Shown: piece by piece, positions 1 to 8,392 of the stretch | How positions within the stretch are numbered: the stretch's first letter is position 1 | Layout of the letters: the number at the start of each line of letters is the position of its first letter | Origin: CADEED01 sp035502995 | GTDB taxonomy: Bacteria > Pseudomonadota > Gammaproteobacteria > Steroidobacterales > Steroidobacteraceae | Assembly (NCBI GenBank): GCA_035502995.1 | Contig: DATJTW010000058.1 | Span: 1-64,000, forward strand | DNA length: 64,000 nt | Reading direction: 5' to 3' | Translations under genes and position numbers: made by a program | Notes under the pieces: model-generated | Told to the model about the DNA's origin: nothing | Database searches by the model: none | Seen by the model: only the letters and a program-made list of their open reading frames with translations

Positions 1-93
1 GCCGATGGCCAATCCGCCGACGATGTAGATCCACAACTCGCCGAGCATGGCCTTGGCGCGTTCCCACTGTTCCTGTTCGTTGTAATCGCTCAC
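1..93 (-). CDS. yfgM: YfgM-type tetratricopeptide protein, N-terminus only
   Basis: Only the first 31 codons are inside the window. The product starts with a short charged cytoplasmic segment rich in Glu, Gln and Arg, followed by the beginning of a membrane anchor (LWIYIVGGLAIG). This is the layout of YfgM/TPR_21 proteins, single-span inner-membrane proteins with periplasmic TPRs that associate with the SecYEG translocon. The GTG start overlaps the hisS stop by four bases (GTGA), which implies translational coupling. The gene also follows hisS in E. coli and Pseudomonas. The identification rests on gene order and the anchor, because the TPR part is missing. Confidence 0.7.
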   Translation of the reverse strand, partial: MSDYNEQEQWERAKAMLGELWIYIVGGLAIG

Positions 94-1373
94 GTCGATC
101 TCCTGAAAAACTCGTCGACCCGCGCGGTGAGATCCGCGACCGGGTGCTCCGTCTGGGTCGTGTCCGCGCCGCGCAGGGGCTTCAGCGCCACCACGCCGCG
201 CGCCAGCTCGTCGTCGCCGACGATGAGGGCCAGGCGCGCACCGGACTCGTCGGCGCGGCGGAACTGTGTCTTGAACTTGGCCTGGCCGCAATGGACGACC
301 ACGCCGCGGCCGGGGAAGGCGTCGCGCAACTGCTCGGCGAGCTGCAGCGCGCTGCGCTGCGCCGTGTCGCCCTGCGCCATCACGAAGACATCGGGCGACG
401 GGGCTTTCGGCTCCATGCCGGCGATCTTCACCAGCTCGACGATGCGTTCGACACCCATCGCGAAGCCGACGGCGGGCGTGGCATCACCGCCCATCTGCGC
501 GATGAGGCCGTCGTAGCGGCCGCCGGAGCAGACCGCGTCCTGCGCGCCGAGCGCGTCGGTGATCCACTCGAACACCGTGCGCGAGTAGTAGTCGAGGCCG
601 CGCACCAGGCGCGGGTTGACCGTGTACGCGATGCCCAGCGCGTCGAGGCCGGCGCGCAGCTCGGCAAAGTGCGCCGCGGATTCGGGATCGAGGTGATCGG
701 TGAGCACCGGCGCGTTCGCGACGATGGCCTGCGTGCTCGCGACCTTGCTGTCGAGGATGCGCAGCGGATTGCCTTCGAGGCGGCGCTGGCTGTCCGGATC
801 GAGCGCGGCGAAATGCCCGCGGAAATACGCGGTCAACAGCTCGCGGTAGGCGCGCCGCGCCTCGGGCGTGCCCAGCGAGTTGATCTGCAGCTTCACCCGC
901 GTCAGCCCTAACAACTTCCACAGGCGCGCGCTCAAGGCGATCAGCTCGATGTCGACGTCGGGACCGGCGAAGCCGATGGCCTCGACGTCCACCTGGTTGA
1001 ACTGGCGGTAGCGGCCCTTCTGCGGCTTCTCGTGGCGGAACATCGGGCCCTGGCACCAGAGCTTGAGACGCGCGCCGCGCAGCAGGCCGTTCGAGATGCA
1101 GGCGCGCACGACGCCGGCCGTCGCCTCGGGACGCAGCGTCAGGCTGTCGCCGCCGAGATCCGTGAACGTGTACATCTCCTTCTCGACCACATCGGTGTAT
1201 TCGCCGATCGCGCGCTTGAAGAGCTCGGTGTGCTCGACGACCGGCACGCGGATCTCGCCGTAACCGTAGGCCGCGAGCACGGCCGCGGCGGTGCGCTCGA
1301 CGTGTTGCCACACGCCGATCTCCGCCTGCAGGACGTCTTTCATGCCGGTGACCGGCTGGATGTTTCGGGACAT
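90..1373 (-). CDS. hisS: Histidyl-tRNA synthetase
   Basis: Class II aminoacyl-tRNA synthetase that charges tRNA-His with histidine in the cytoplasm. The 427-residue product matches the usual size. The reading frame is open far upstream, but the ATG giving MSRNIQPVTGMKDVL is the family start. Motif 2 is seen as GPMFRHEKPQKGRYRQFNQ, the histidine-specific loop as LVRGLDYYSRTVFEW, and motif 3 as GFAMGVERIVEL. The C-terminal anticodon-binding domain fills roughly residues 325-427. It lies between rodZ and yfgM; ispG, which usually sits between rodZ and hisS in related gammaproteobacteria, is absent here. Confidence 0.97.
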   Translation of the reverse strand: MSRNIQPVTGMKDVLQAEIGVWQHVERTAAAVLAAYGYGEIRVPVVEHTELFKRAIGEYTDVVEKEMYTFTDLGGDSLTLRPEATAGVVRACISNGLLRGARLKLWCQGPMFRHEKPQKGRYRQFNQVDVEAIGFAGPDVDIELIALSARLWKLLGLTRVKLQINSLGTPEARRAYRELLTAYFRGHFAALDPDSQRRLEGNPLRILDSKVASTQAIVANAPVLTDHLDPESAAHFAELRAGLDALGIAYTVNPRLVRGLDYYSRTVFEWITDALGAQDAVCSGGRYDGLIAQMGGDATPAVGFAMGVERIVELVKIAGMEPKAPSPDVFVMAQGDTAQRSALQLAEQLRDAFPGRGVVVHCGQAKFKTQFRRADESGARLALIVGDDELARGVVALKPLRGADTTQTEHPVADLTARVDEFFRRST

Positions 1374-1393
1374 TACCTTTTGTGTTCTTTTGT

Positions 1394-2281
1394 TCAGCGG
1401 GCCCGCGACAGCGAGCCCGATCGATTCACGACGAAACGCGCGCCTTCCCCATCCAGCGCGGCGCTCGGGATCTCGCGCGCCTGGCCGTCGATTGCGACGG
1501 TGACGCCGGTTGAGTTGCCCAGCACGACGCGCAGCGGCGGTTTTCCTTCCACGCTCTGCACGCTGCCCGCGGAGGCCACGTCGTAGAACAGGCGCTCGCC
1601 GCGCGAATCGTAGACTTCGACCCAGCTGTCGCTGGCGAGTTCGAGCTCGAGCCGCATCGAACGCGCCGAGGTTTCGTCCTTGCGCGGCGCCGTTTCGGTG
1701 GCGACCGGTGCGGGCGTCGGCGCCGCTTCGGGCGTCGTGTCGGGTGACGGCAGCGCGGCCTCGACCGGCGCCGGGGCCGGCGACGGCGTCTGCGCGACGA
1801 CCTGCTCGGCGCTCAGCGTCGGCTTCACGACCTCGCCGCGCGGCGGCCGCGACTGCGAGCCCGCGAGCACCCACCAGATGGCCGCGGCGAGCACCGCGGC
1901 GCTGCCCAGACCGACCAGCGGCGTGACCAGCCGGCGCGGATCGGCGTGCCGCTCGGCCTGCGGGATCTGCGTCAGGTCCTGCGGCGGCGGCCGCGACTCG
2001 CGCTGCGCGGTGTACGTGGCGACCAGCTCGGCGCCGGGTTCGCCGACGAAATCCGCGTACCGCTTCAGGTGCCCGCGGATGTAGACCGAGGCGCCGAGAT
2101 CGGCGAAACGATCGGACTCCAGCGCCTCGATGACCTTCGTGTCGAGATGCAGTTTTTCAGCCGACGCGGCGACCGAGAGCCCGGCGCGTTCGCGGCCGGC
2201 ACGCAGCCGCTCGCCGATCGTGCGCGGCACGGGCGGCGGTGGAGGCGCAGCGGGAGCTGCAGGAGCGGCCGTCTCGTCCAT
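1394..2281 (-). CDS. rodZ: RodZ-like cytoskeletal protein (HTH plus DUF4115)
   Basis: 295 residues in the RodZ arrangement. A proline/alanine-rich start leads into an N-terminal Xre-type HTH (IGERLRAGRERAGLSVAASA and following, about residues 22-90). One transmembrane helix follows (LVGLGSAAVLAAAIWWVLAG), then a long Pro/Ala/Thr-rich periplasmic linker and a C-terminal DUF4115 beta domain (ASDSWVEVYDSRGERLFYD). RodZ connects the MreB cytoskeleton to the elongasome and helps keep rod shape. The start chosen is the ATG only 5 bp after pilW, so the genes are probably cotranscribed. The long upstream in-frame extension overlaps pilW in another frame and was discarded. Confidence 0.9.
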   Translation of the reverse strand: MDETAAPAAPAAPPPPPVPRTIGERLRAGRERAGLSVAASAEKLHLDTKVIEALESDRFADLGASVYIRGHLKRYADFVGEPGAELVATYTAQRESRPPPQDLTQIPQAERHADPRRLVTPLVGLGSAAVLAAAIWWVLAGSQSRPPRGEVVKPTLSAEQVVAQTPSPAPAPVEAALPSPDTTPEAAPTPAPVATETAPRKDETSARSMRLELELASDSWVEVYDSRGERLFYDVASAGSVQSVEGKPPLRVVLGNSTGVTVAIDGQAREIPSAALDGEGARFVVNRSGSLSRAR

Positions 2282-2286
2282 CGATC

Positions 2287-3051
2287 TCAGTTCTTCGGCG
2301 CCAGCGCGCGCGCCTGCGCGGATTCGGGGAAGTCGATGCGCAGCGTGCGCGTGTATTTCTCTTCGCTGAGCTTGTCCTTCGACGCGCGCGCGACGCCGAC
2401 GCCGGCGAACAACACGTCGGGATTCGGCCGGAACGCGTTCAGGTAGGTGTCGACGACCTTCTTCGCCTGCACGAGATTGCCCTTCTCGACCGACAGGCTC
2501 GCCAGCTGCACGGTGGCCTCGCTGTAGTTGGGCCGCGCGCGGATCGCGCCGATGAACTTCTGCTCGGCGTCGTCGAGCCGCTTCGCGCCGCGCAGGCAGA
2601 CGCCGGCGTTCGTCAGTGCGACTTCGGGCGTCGCGTAGAACTTGTTGGCGGCGACCGTCACGAACTTCTCCACGCCCTCGTCGACGCGGCCGTTCTTGCA
2701 CAGGTAGATCGCGTAGTTGTTCACGAGGTCCGGCTTGTCCGGCGCGAGGCGCAGCGCTTCCTTGAAATGCTTGTCGGCGAGCTTGGCGTCGCCGGTGCGG
2801 TCGTAGAGCAGGCCCAGGCTGGTGTGCACGTCCGGGTCCTTCGGGTTCTGCTTGAGCGAGCGCTCGAGCTTCTCCTTGGCCAGCGCGTAGTTGCCCTTCT
2901 GCAGGTAGGCGGTGCCGAGCTGGATGTTGTACTTCGCGGCCTGCATGTCCGGGTCTTCGCGCTTGATCGGCTTGCGGCCACCTTCGGTGGTCACGCAGCC
3001 CGTCAACGCGATGACCAGCAATCCGACGAAGACGCGAGTCGAGAGCTTCAT
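2287..3051 (-). CDS. pilW: Type IV pilus biogenesis/stability lipoprotein PilW (PilF)
   Basis: 254 residues. It has a lipoprotein signal peptide ending in LIALTGC, so Cys20 would be acylated, followed by tandem TPR units from about residue 40 (LGTAYLQKGNYALAKEKLER, then LGLLYDRTGDAKLADKHFKE). PilW/PilF is the outer-membrane pilotin that supports PilQ secretin assembly for type IV pili. The ATG start overlaps the rlmN stop by four bases (ATGA). The rlmN-pilW-rodZ order is conserved in Pseudomonas and relatives and supports the assignment over other TPR lipoproteins. An in-frame extension upstream was rejected because it would bury the signal peptide. Confidence 0.9.
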   Translation of the reverse strand: MKLSTRVFVGLLVIALTGCVTTEGGRKPIKREDPDMQAAKYNIQLGTAYLQKGNYALAKEKLERSLKQNPKDPDVHTSLGLLYDRTGDAKLADKHFKEALRLAPDKPDLVNNYAIYLCKNGRVDEGVEKFVTVAANKFYATPEVALTNAGVCLRGAKRLDDAEQKFIGAIRARPNYSEATVQLASLSVEKGNLVQAKKVVDTYLNAFRPNPDVLFAGVGVARASKDKLSEEKYTRTLRIDFPESAQARALAPKN

Positions 3052-4172
3052 GCACGCACCTGCAATCCGAAGGTTTTCGAACCCAGCCGCACCGTGGTGC
3101 GGTCCGTGACCTGGCCGGCGAGCTGACCGCACGCGGCATCGATGTCGTCGCCGCGCGTCTTGCGTATGGTAGCGATCAAGTCTCGCTGCACGAGCTCATC
3201 GCGGAAACGCTCGATCGACGCCTGCGGCGAGCGGCGATACGACGTTCCGGGGAAGGGATTGAACGGGATCAGGTTCAGCTTCGCGGGCTTGCCGCGCAGT
3301 AGTTTGGCCAGCTCGCGGGCATGTTCGGGCTGGTCGTTGATGCCGTCGAGCATCACGTATTCGAACGTGACGCTGCGGCCGTTCTGCTCGTCGAGATAGT
3401 GCCAGCAGGCTTCGAGCAGCTCGGCGATGTTGTGCTTGCGGTTGATCGGCACCAGCTCGTTGCGCAGCGCGTCGTTAGGCGCGTGCAGCGACACGGCCAG
3501 CGCGCAATTCGTCTCCTCGGCGAGCTTGTAGATCTGCGGCACGAGGCCCGAGGTGCTCAGGGTGACGCGGCGGCGCGAGATGTCGAAGCCGAGGTCGTCG
3601 AGGAAGATCTGGATGGCCGGCACGACGTTGCGGAAATTCGCCAGCGGCTCGCCCATGCCCATCAGCACGATGTTCGTGATGATCCGATCGTCGCCGACCT
3701 TCCAGCCCAGTTCCTTGTTTGCCAGCCACACCTGCCCGACGATCTCGGCGGTGGTCAGGTTGCGGTTGAAGCCCTGCTGCGCCGTCGAGCAGAACGAGCA
3801 GTCGAGCACGCAGCCCACCTGCGACGAGATGCACAACGTGCCGCGGTCTTCCTCGGGGATGTAGACCGTCTCGAACGCCTGGCCGTTGCCGCCAGACAGC
3901 AGCCACTTGCGCGTGCCGTCGGACGCGACCTGCGTCTTCACGATCTCGGGTAGTTTGACCGCCGCGCGCGCGGCGAGCGTCGCGCGGAAGTCCTTGGCCA
4001 GGTCGGTCATCGCGGCGATGTCGCCCTCGCCGCGCTTGTACAGCCAGTTCATCACCTGGCGTGCGCGGAAGGGCTTGCTGCCCAACTCGCCGACGAACGC
4101 CTCGAGGTCTGCCTTGGGCAGACCTAACAAGTTCACGCGTTCGTTGTCGGTGTTGGAGTCGGCAGCTGACAT
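3048..4172 (-). CDS. rlmN: Dual-specificity 23S rRNA/tRNA adenine-C2 methyltransferase RlmN
   Basis: Radical-SAM enzyme that methylates C2 of A2503 in 23S rRNA and A37 of certain tRNAs. The product is 374 residues. The cluster motif is CVLDCSFC (Cys121, Cys125, Cys128), and the SAM-binding glycine motif is seen as LMGMGEPLANF. The catalytic C-terminal cysteine is in DDIDAACGQL, and the mechanism also needs a conserved Cys acceptor in the same region. The gene lies between ndk and pilW with a 27-bp gap and a 4-bp overlap respectively, as in the standard gammaproteobacterial operon. Confidence 0.97.
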   Translation of the reverse strand: MSAADSNTDNERVNLLGLPKADLEAFVGELGSKPFRARQVMNWLYKRGEGDIAAMTDLAKDFRATLAARAAVKLPEIVKTQVASDGTRKWLLSGGNGQAFETVYIPEEDRGTLCISSQVGCVLDCSFCSTAQQGFNRNLTTAEIVGQVWLANKELGWKVGDDRIITNIVLMGMGEPLANFRNVVPAIQIFLDDLGFDISRRRVTLSTSGLVPQIYKLAEETNCALAVSLHAPNDALRNELVPINRKHNIAELLEACWHYLDEQNGRSVTFEYVMLDGINDQPEHARELAKLLRGKPAKLNLIPFNPFPGTSYRRSPQASIERFRDELVQRDLIATIRKTRGDDIDAACGQLAGQVTDRTTVRLGSKTFGLQVRA

Positions 4173-4199
4173 ACGTTGCGAGTAGCGAGCGGTAGTCCG

Positions 4200-4628
4200 C
4201 TACTGTCGCGGGCAGATCTCCGTCCCGCGGAAGAAATACGCGATTTCCTGCGCGGCGGTCTCGGGGGCGTCCGAACCGTGGACGGTGTTCGCCTCGATGC
4301 TCTCGGCAAAGTCGGCGCGGATCGTGCCCGGCGCGGCCTTCTTCGGATCGGTGGCGCCCATGATCTCGCGGTTCTTCGCGATGGCGTTCTCGCCTTCGAG
4401 CACCTGCAGGAGCACCGGACCCGAGGTCATGTACTTCACGAGGTCCTTGAAGAACGGACGCGCGGCGTGCACGGCGTAGAAACCTTCGGCCTCGCGCTGG
4501 GACAGGTGCTGCATGCGGGCAGCGACGACCTTCAGGCCGGCCTTTTCGAAACGGGCCAGGACCTGGCCGACGAGATTGCGGGCAACGCCGTCAGGCTTGA
4601 CGATGGAAAACGTGCGCTCGAGCGCCAT
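4200..4628 (-). CDS. ndk: Nucleoside diphosphate kinase
   Basis: Transfers the gamma-phosphate of ATP to NDPs through a phosphohistidine intermediate, balancing NTP and dNTP pools. The product is 142 residues, as expected. The catalytic His117 is seen in NTVHGSDAPETA, and the N-terminal signature is RTFSIVKPDGVARNLVG. The start is the ATG before ALERTF; the open frame continues upstream but has no family similarity there. It is followed after 27 bp by rlmN. The 112-bp gap to iscA upstream is the longest in this minus-strand run and could hold an internal promoter. Confidence 0.97.
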   Translation of the reverse strand: MALERTFSIVKPDGVARNLVGQVLARFEKAGLKVVAARMQHLSQREAEGFYAVHAARPFFKDLVKYMTSGPVLLQVLEGENAIAKNREIMGATDPKKAAPGTIRADFAESIEANTVHGSDAPETAAQEIAYFFRGTEICPRQ

Positions 4629-4740
4629 GCGGAAGATTCCTTGTGGGGTACGGAAAGGCGCGCGATTGTACCGGGCAAGGCCCCGGTTTTGCTGGAATAT
4701 CAAGGCCAAAGCGGCGCCCGTCCGCCGCGGGCGGAGGTCC

Positions 4741-5064
4741 TCAGACCGAGAAGCTTTCCCCACACCCGCACTCCCCCTTGGTGTTGGGGTTGTGGAAGCG
4801 GAAGGCCTCGTTGAGGCCCTGTTTGACGAAGTCGACCGTGGTGCCGTCGATCAGCGGCAGGCTGTCCGGGTCGACGAACACCTTCACGCCGCGGTCCTCG
4901 AACACCAGGTCCGCCGGCTTGGAGTCATCGGCGTAGTTCACGACGTAGGCGAAGCCCGAGCAGCCCGTTTTCCGCACGCCGAGGCGCAGGCCTAGGCCCT
5001 TGCCGCGCGAGGCGATGAAGGTCTGGATCCGGTCGGCAGCGGCCTGGGTCAGTGAAATGGACAT
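4741..5064 (-). CDS. iscA: A-type Fe-S cluster carrier (IscA/ErpA family)
   Basis: 107 residues. The three A-type carrier cysteines are present: Cys35 in KTGCSGFAY, and Cys99 and Cys101 in the C-terminal GECGCGESF. Such proteins receive Fe-S clusters from a scaffold and pass them to apoproteins. The gene starts 18 bp after the cysteine desulfurase fusion gene and is surely cotranscribed with it. IscA and ErpA cannot be told apart by motif alone; the position behind the desulfurase favours IscA. HscB, HscA and the isc-type ferredoxin, which usually follow, are missing. Confidence 0.93.
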   Translation of the reverse strand: MSISLTQAAADRIQTFIASRGKGLGLRLGVRKTGCSGFAYVVNYADDSKPADLVFEDRGVKVFVDPDSLPLIDGTTVDFVKQGLNEAFRFHNPNTKGECGCGESFSV

Positions 5065-5082
5065 ATCGGGTCGGTTCCTCGG

Positions 5083-6723
5083 TCAATCGCGCAGCGCGGC
5101 GCGCCATGCATCTTCGACGATCAGCAGCCGGCCGAGTTTCTCGGTGGGGACGGCGAATCGGCGGGCCCAGTCGGCGGGGGTTCCCAGGCGCTGCTGCCAC
5201 CGGTCGTTCGCGATCGGGGCGCCCTCCAGGACCTCACATAACCAGGCGGTCACGGCCAGAGTATGGGGGCATCCATAGGCGGCGAAACGGGCGTTTTTCA
5301 CGATTCCATCGTGGATTTCGAGCTCGACGCGGATCTCGGCGCCGTCGGCGCGGCGGCCGGCGCGGCCGTGCCGCAGGAGCGGCGCAATCCCTTCGGGGAT
5401 TTTCCCGGTCGACGCGAGCGGGCGCGGCGGCGCGCGGAAATAACGCCAGGTCAGCGCATCGAGCGGTGGTGGCTCGTCCGTGGCAGCCGCATTCCCGGCG
5501 ATCGCCGGCTCGTCGGCGGGCGGCAGGTTCGTGGAAATGGCCTCCCCGCCCGCCAGCACCCGCAGCCGCGACACCTCGGCCCGGATCGCCGCGATGGCGA
5601 CGTCGACCTCGGCGGCGGTCGTGTATCGGCCGACGCTGAGCCGCAGCGAGCTCTGCGCCAGCTCGGTGTCGCGCCCCAACGCGCGCAGCACGTAGCTCGG
5701 CTCGCGCGTCGCCGAGCTGCAGGCAGACCCGGTGGAGACGGCCAGGCCCGCGAGCCCCGTGACCAGACTCTCGCCCTCGACGCCCTCGAACGAGGCGTTG
5801 ACGATGCCCGGCAGCGACTCCGCGCCCGCGTTCGTGTTCAGCACGACGCCGGGCATGGCCGCCAGCGCGGATACGAGGCGCGAGCGCAAGGCCGTCGCCT
5901 TCGTCGCGTCGTCGGCGCGCTCCGCCGCCGCCAGCGACGCAGCCTTGGCGAAGCCGACGATCTGATGCGTGGCGAGCGTGCCCGAGCGCAGTCCGCGTTC
6001 GTGACCGCCGCCGAACACGATCGGCGCGAGTTTCGGGCGCGCGCTCTCGCGCACGTACAACGCGCCGATGCCTTTCGGTCCGTGGATCTTGTGCGCCGTG
6101 AACGACACGAAGTCCGCGCCGAGCCGCGCGACATCGCAGTCGATCTTCCCGGCGGCCTGGCTCGCGTCGGTGTGCAGCGGCACGCCGCGTTCGCGGCAGA
6201 CGGCGGAGATCGCCGCGATGTCGTTGATGCAGCCGAGCTCGTTGTTGGCCTGCATGATCGACACCAGCAGCGTGTCGGCGCGCACTGCGGTGCGCACCGC
6301 TTCGGGCGGGATGCGGCCCCATTCGTCCGGCTCGATCCAGGTGACGTCGGCGCCCTGGCGTTCGAGCTCCAGCAGGGCATCGAGCACGGAACGGTGCTCG
6401 GTGCGAGCGCTGACGAAGTGGCCCGGCGCCGCGCCCGGCTGCCGCGCGCCGGCGCGGCGAGCCAGGTTCCACACGCCGAGGATCGCCAGGTTGTTCGACT
6501 CGGTCGCGCCGGACGTGAACACGATCTCGCGCGGCGCCGCGCCGATCAGCGCGGCGACGTCGGCACGCGCCGCCTCGACGAGCGCCGCGACGTCGCGCCC
6601 GGCGCGATGCGTCGCGGACGCCGCGTTCGCCTGCTGCGCCGGCGACTGCAGCGATTCGGCCATGACCGCGGCGACGCGCGGATCCACCGGCGTCGTGGCC
6701 GCGTGGTCCAGGTAGATAGTCAC
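5083..6723 (-). CDS. iscS: Cysteine desulfurase IscS fused to a degenerate IscU/NifU-like domain
   Basis: 546 residues, about 140 longer than a normal IscS. Residues 1-390 are a class V aminotransferase: PLP lysine Lys212 in TAHKIHGPKG and catalytic mobile-loop Cys335 in STGSACSSATREPSYVLRA, a group I (IscS/NifS) loop. A proline-rich linker (about 395-420) leads to an IscU-like domain (about 422-546), recognised by HDGIVKNARFAAYGC and the LIVEDAW ending. Of the three IscU cluster cysteines only the second (Cys485, YGCPHTLA) remains; the first is lost and the third is replaced in KLGRLLIVEDA. The GTG start overlaps the trmJ stop. No separate iscU or iscR is present. Desulfurase function is near certain; the role of the fused domain is unknown. 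Confidence 0.93.
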   Translation of the reverse strand: MTIYLDHAATTPVDPRVAAVMAESLQSPAQQANAASATHRAGRDVAALVEAARADVAALIGAAPREIVFTSGATESNNLAILGVWNLARRAGARQPGAAPGHFVSARTEHRSVLDALLELERQGADVTWIEPDEWGRIPPEAVRTAVRADTLLVSIMQANNELGCINDIAAISAVCRERGVPLHTDASQAAGKIDCDVARLGADFVSFTAHKIHGPKGIGALYVRESARPKLAPIVFGGGHERGLRSGTLATHQIVGFAKAASLAAAERADDATKATALRSRLVSALAAMPGVVLNTNAGAESLPGIVNASFEGVEGESLVTGLAGLAVSTGSACSSATREPSYVLRALGRDTELAQSSLRLSVGRYTTAAEVDVAIAAIRAEVSRLRVLAGGEAISTNLPPADEPAIAGNAAATDEPPPLDALTWRYFRAPPRPLASTGKIPEGIAPLLRHGRAGRRADGAEIRVELEIHDGIVKNARFAAYGCPHTLAVTAWLCEVLEGAPIANDRWQQRLGTPADWARRFAVPTEKLGRLLIVEDAWRAALRD

Positions 6724-7487
6724 CGCTCTTCCGGCGGCGCGGCCGCGCGGCGCCGCTTCTGCTGCACCGACGTCAGGAAGCCGCGCAGGATGTTCACCTC
6801 GTTCTGGTCCATCTCGCAGCGCTGGAACAGCCGGCGGATGCGCGTCATCAGGTGCGTGCCGCCCGTAGTGCGATCCCGGAAATCCACCTCGTCCATGACT
6901 TCCTGCAGGTGCGCATAGAAACGCTCGATGTCCGCGCCCGGCGCGAGCGGCACCGTGAGCTCGGACAACGGCCGCGTGCCCGCCGGCGAGCCCGCCGCGC
7001 GGAACAGCTCGTATGTCGTCAGCTGCACGGCCATCGCCAGGTTCAGCGAGGGGTAGTCAGGGTTCGCGGGGATGCGGATCAGCAGGTTCGCGAGCGCCAG
7101 TTCCTCGTTGGTGAGGCCGGTGCGTTCGGCACCGAACAGCACCGCCGCCGGGCCGCGCTGGCTGCGCTCGAAGATGCGTTCCGCGGCGTCGTGCAGGTCG
7201 AGTGCGAGGAAGTTGTGGTCGCGTGGCCGCGAGGTGGTCGCCGCGACATAACCGCAGTCGGCGACCGCCGCGGTGACGCTGTCGACCACGCGCGCGCGCT
7301 CCAGCAGGTCGTCCGCGCCGGACGCGCGCGCCGTCGCTTCCTCGTGCGGAAACGACTTCGGGCGCACCAGGACGAGGTCGGACAGCGCCATGTTCTTCAT
7401 GGCGCGGGCCACGGCCCCGATGTTTCCGGGATGCGAGGGCTCGACGAGGACGATGCGAATGGCGGACAGCGGCACGGGCTGTATCAT
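6720..7487 (-). CDS. trmJ: tRNA (cytidine/uridine-2'-O-)-methyltransferase TrmJ
   Basis: SPOUT-family enzyme that 2'-O-methylates position 32 of tRNA anticodon loops. The product is 255 residues from the ATG before IQPVPLSAIRIVLVEPSHPG. SPOUT knot motifs are visible: HPGNIGAVARAMKNM, then AVLFGAERTGLTNEEL, and IPANPDYPSLNLAMAVQLTT. The C-terminal tail (DFRDRTTGGTHLMTRIRRLF) is typical of TrmJ rather than TrmL. It is divergent from suhB with 34 bp between start codons, as in E. coli, where trmJ also precedes the isc genes. Here the isc desulfurase follows directly with a GTGA overlap. Confidence 0.95.
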   Translation of the reverse strand: MIQPVPLSAIRIVLVEPSHPGNIGAVARAMKNMALSDLVLVRPKSFPHEEATARASGADDLLERARVVDSVTAAVADCGYVAATTSRPRDHNFLALDLHDAAERIFERSQRGPAAVLFGAERTGLTNEELALANLLIRIPANPDYPSLNLAMAVQLTTYELFRAAGSPAGTRPLSELTVPLAPGADIERFYAHLQEVMDEVDFRDRTTGGTHLMTRIRRLFQRCEMDQNEVNILRGFLTSVQQKRRRAAAPPEER

Positions 7488-7521
7488 AGCGGCCCTTTTC
7501 CCCAGGCCCCTCTCCCTCACG

Positions 7522-8322
7522 ATGCAGCCCCTCCTGAACATCGCGGTCCGCGCCGCGCGCCGCGCCGGCGACATCATCGTCCGCGCCATCCCGCGACTCG
7601 AGGCCGTCGAGATCCAGACCAAGGGCCGCAATGACTTCGTCACCGAGGTCGACAAGGCCGCCGAGGCGGACATCATCGAGACGATCCGCCGGCTGCACCC
7701 CGATCACGCGTTCCTCGCGGAAGAGAGCGGCGCCAGCGCGAACCAGAGCGACGTGGTCTGGATCATCGATCCGCTCGACGGCACCACCAACTTCATGCAC
7801 GGCAACCCGACGTTCGCGGTGTCCATCGCCGCGCAGGTGAAGGGCCGCATCGAACACGCCGTGGTGTTCGACCCGATGCGCCAGGAGCTGTTCACCGCGT
7901 CGCGCGGCGACGGCGCGCAGGTCGACGGCAAGCGCATGCGCGTCAGCAAGCAGGCGACGATCGAAGGCTCGCTGATCGCCACGGGCTTCCCGTTCCGCGC
8001 CGACTCGCCGTGGATCGACGAATACCTGGCGCAGCTCAAGGCCGTGATGACGAAGGCCGCGGGCCTGCGTCGCCCCGGCGCCGCGGCTCTCGACCTCGCC
8101 TACGTGGCCGCGGGCCGCGTCGACGGATTCTGGGAGATGGGACTCAAACCCTGGGACACCGCGGCCGGCACGTTGCTGATCACCGAGGCCGGTGGCCGCA
8201 TCGGCACGCTGAACGGCGACGACTACAAGCAGGAAGGCCACATCGTCGCGGGCTCGCCGAAGGTGTATCTCGCGCTGGTCCAACTACTCCAGCCGCACAT
8301 CCCGGCATCGCTGAAACCGTAG
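7522..8322 (+). CDS. suhB: Inositol-1-monophosphatase SuhB
   Basis: 266 residues of the Mg-dependent phosphatase fold. Metal-binding residues are seen: Glu67 in FLAEESG, Asp83 and Asp86 in WIIDPLDGTTNF, and the late WD motif in GLKPWDTAAGTLLITEAGG. SuhB hydrolyses inositol monophosphates and in enterobacteria also joins rRNA antitermination complexes. The ATG start (MQPLLNIAVRAARRAG) matches the family. An in-frame extension would overlap trmJ antisense and was rejected. With only 34 bp to trmJ, the promoter must lie largely inside the trmJ 5' end. The gene ends just before a strong bidirectional terminator. Confidence 0.96.
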   Translation: MQPLLNIAVRAARRAGDIIVRAIPRLEAVEIQTKGRNDFVTEVDKAAEADIIETIRRLHPDHAFLAEESGASANQSDVVWIIDPLDGTTNFMHGNPTFAVSIAAQVKGRIEHAVVFDPMRQELFTASRGDGAQVDGKRMRVSKQATIEGSLIATGFPFRADSPWIDEYLAQLKAVMTKAAGLRRPGAAALDLAYVAAGRVDGFWEMGLKPWDTAAGTLLITEAGGRIGTLNGDDYKQEGHIVAGSPKVYLALVQLLQPHIPASLKP

Positions 8323-8340
8323 CCCTCGCGGCTCGCGCGC

Positions 8341-8374
8341 AAAAAAAAGCCGGGGCGAACCCCGGCTTTTTTTT
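8341..8374. terminator. Bidirectional intrinsic terminator
   Basis: Perfect 15-bp inverted repeat with a 4-base loop. An A8 run and a GCCGGGG arm (8341-8355) are followed by CGAA and the complementary arm ending in T8 (8360-8374). It lies between the convergent suhB and amino acid permease genes, and the A and T tracts on both sides let it work on both strands. Confidence 0.95.
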
Positions 8375-8392
8375 CGTTGCGGAATCCGGCGG

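Noticed and set aside
1374..1874. N-terminal extension of HisS over rodZ sequence
   Set aside because: The upstream in-frame part is an Arg/Ala-rich shadow of rodZ, and the conserved HisS N-terminus starts at the ATG at 1373.
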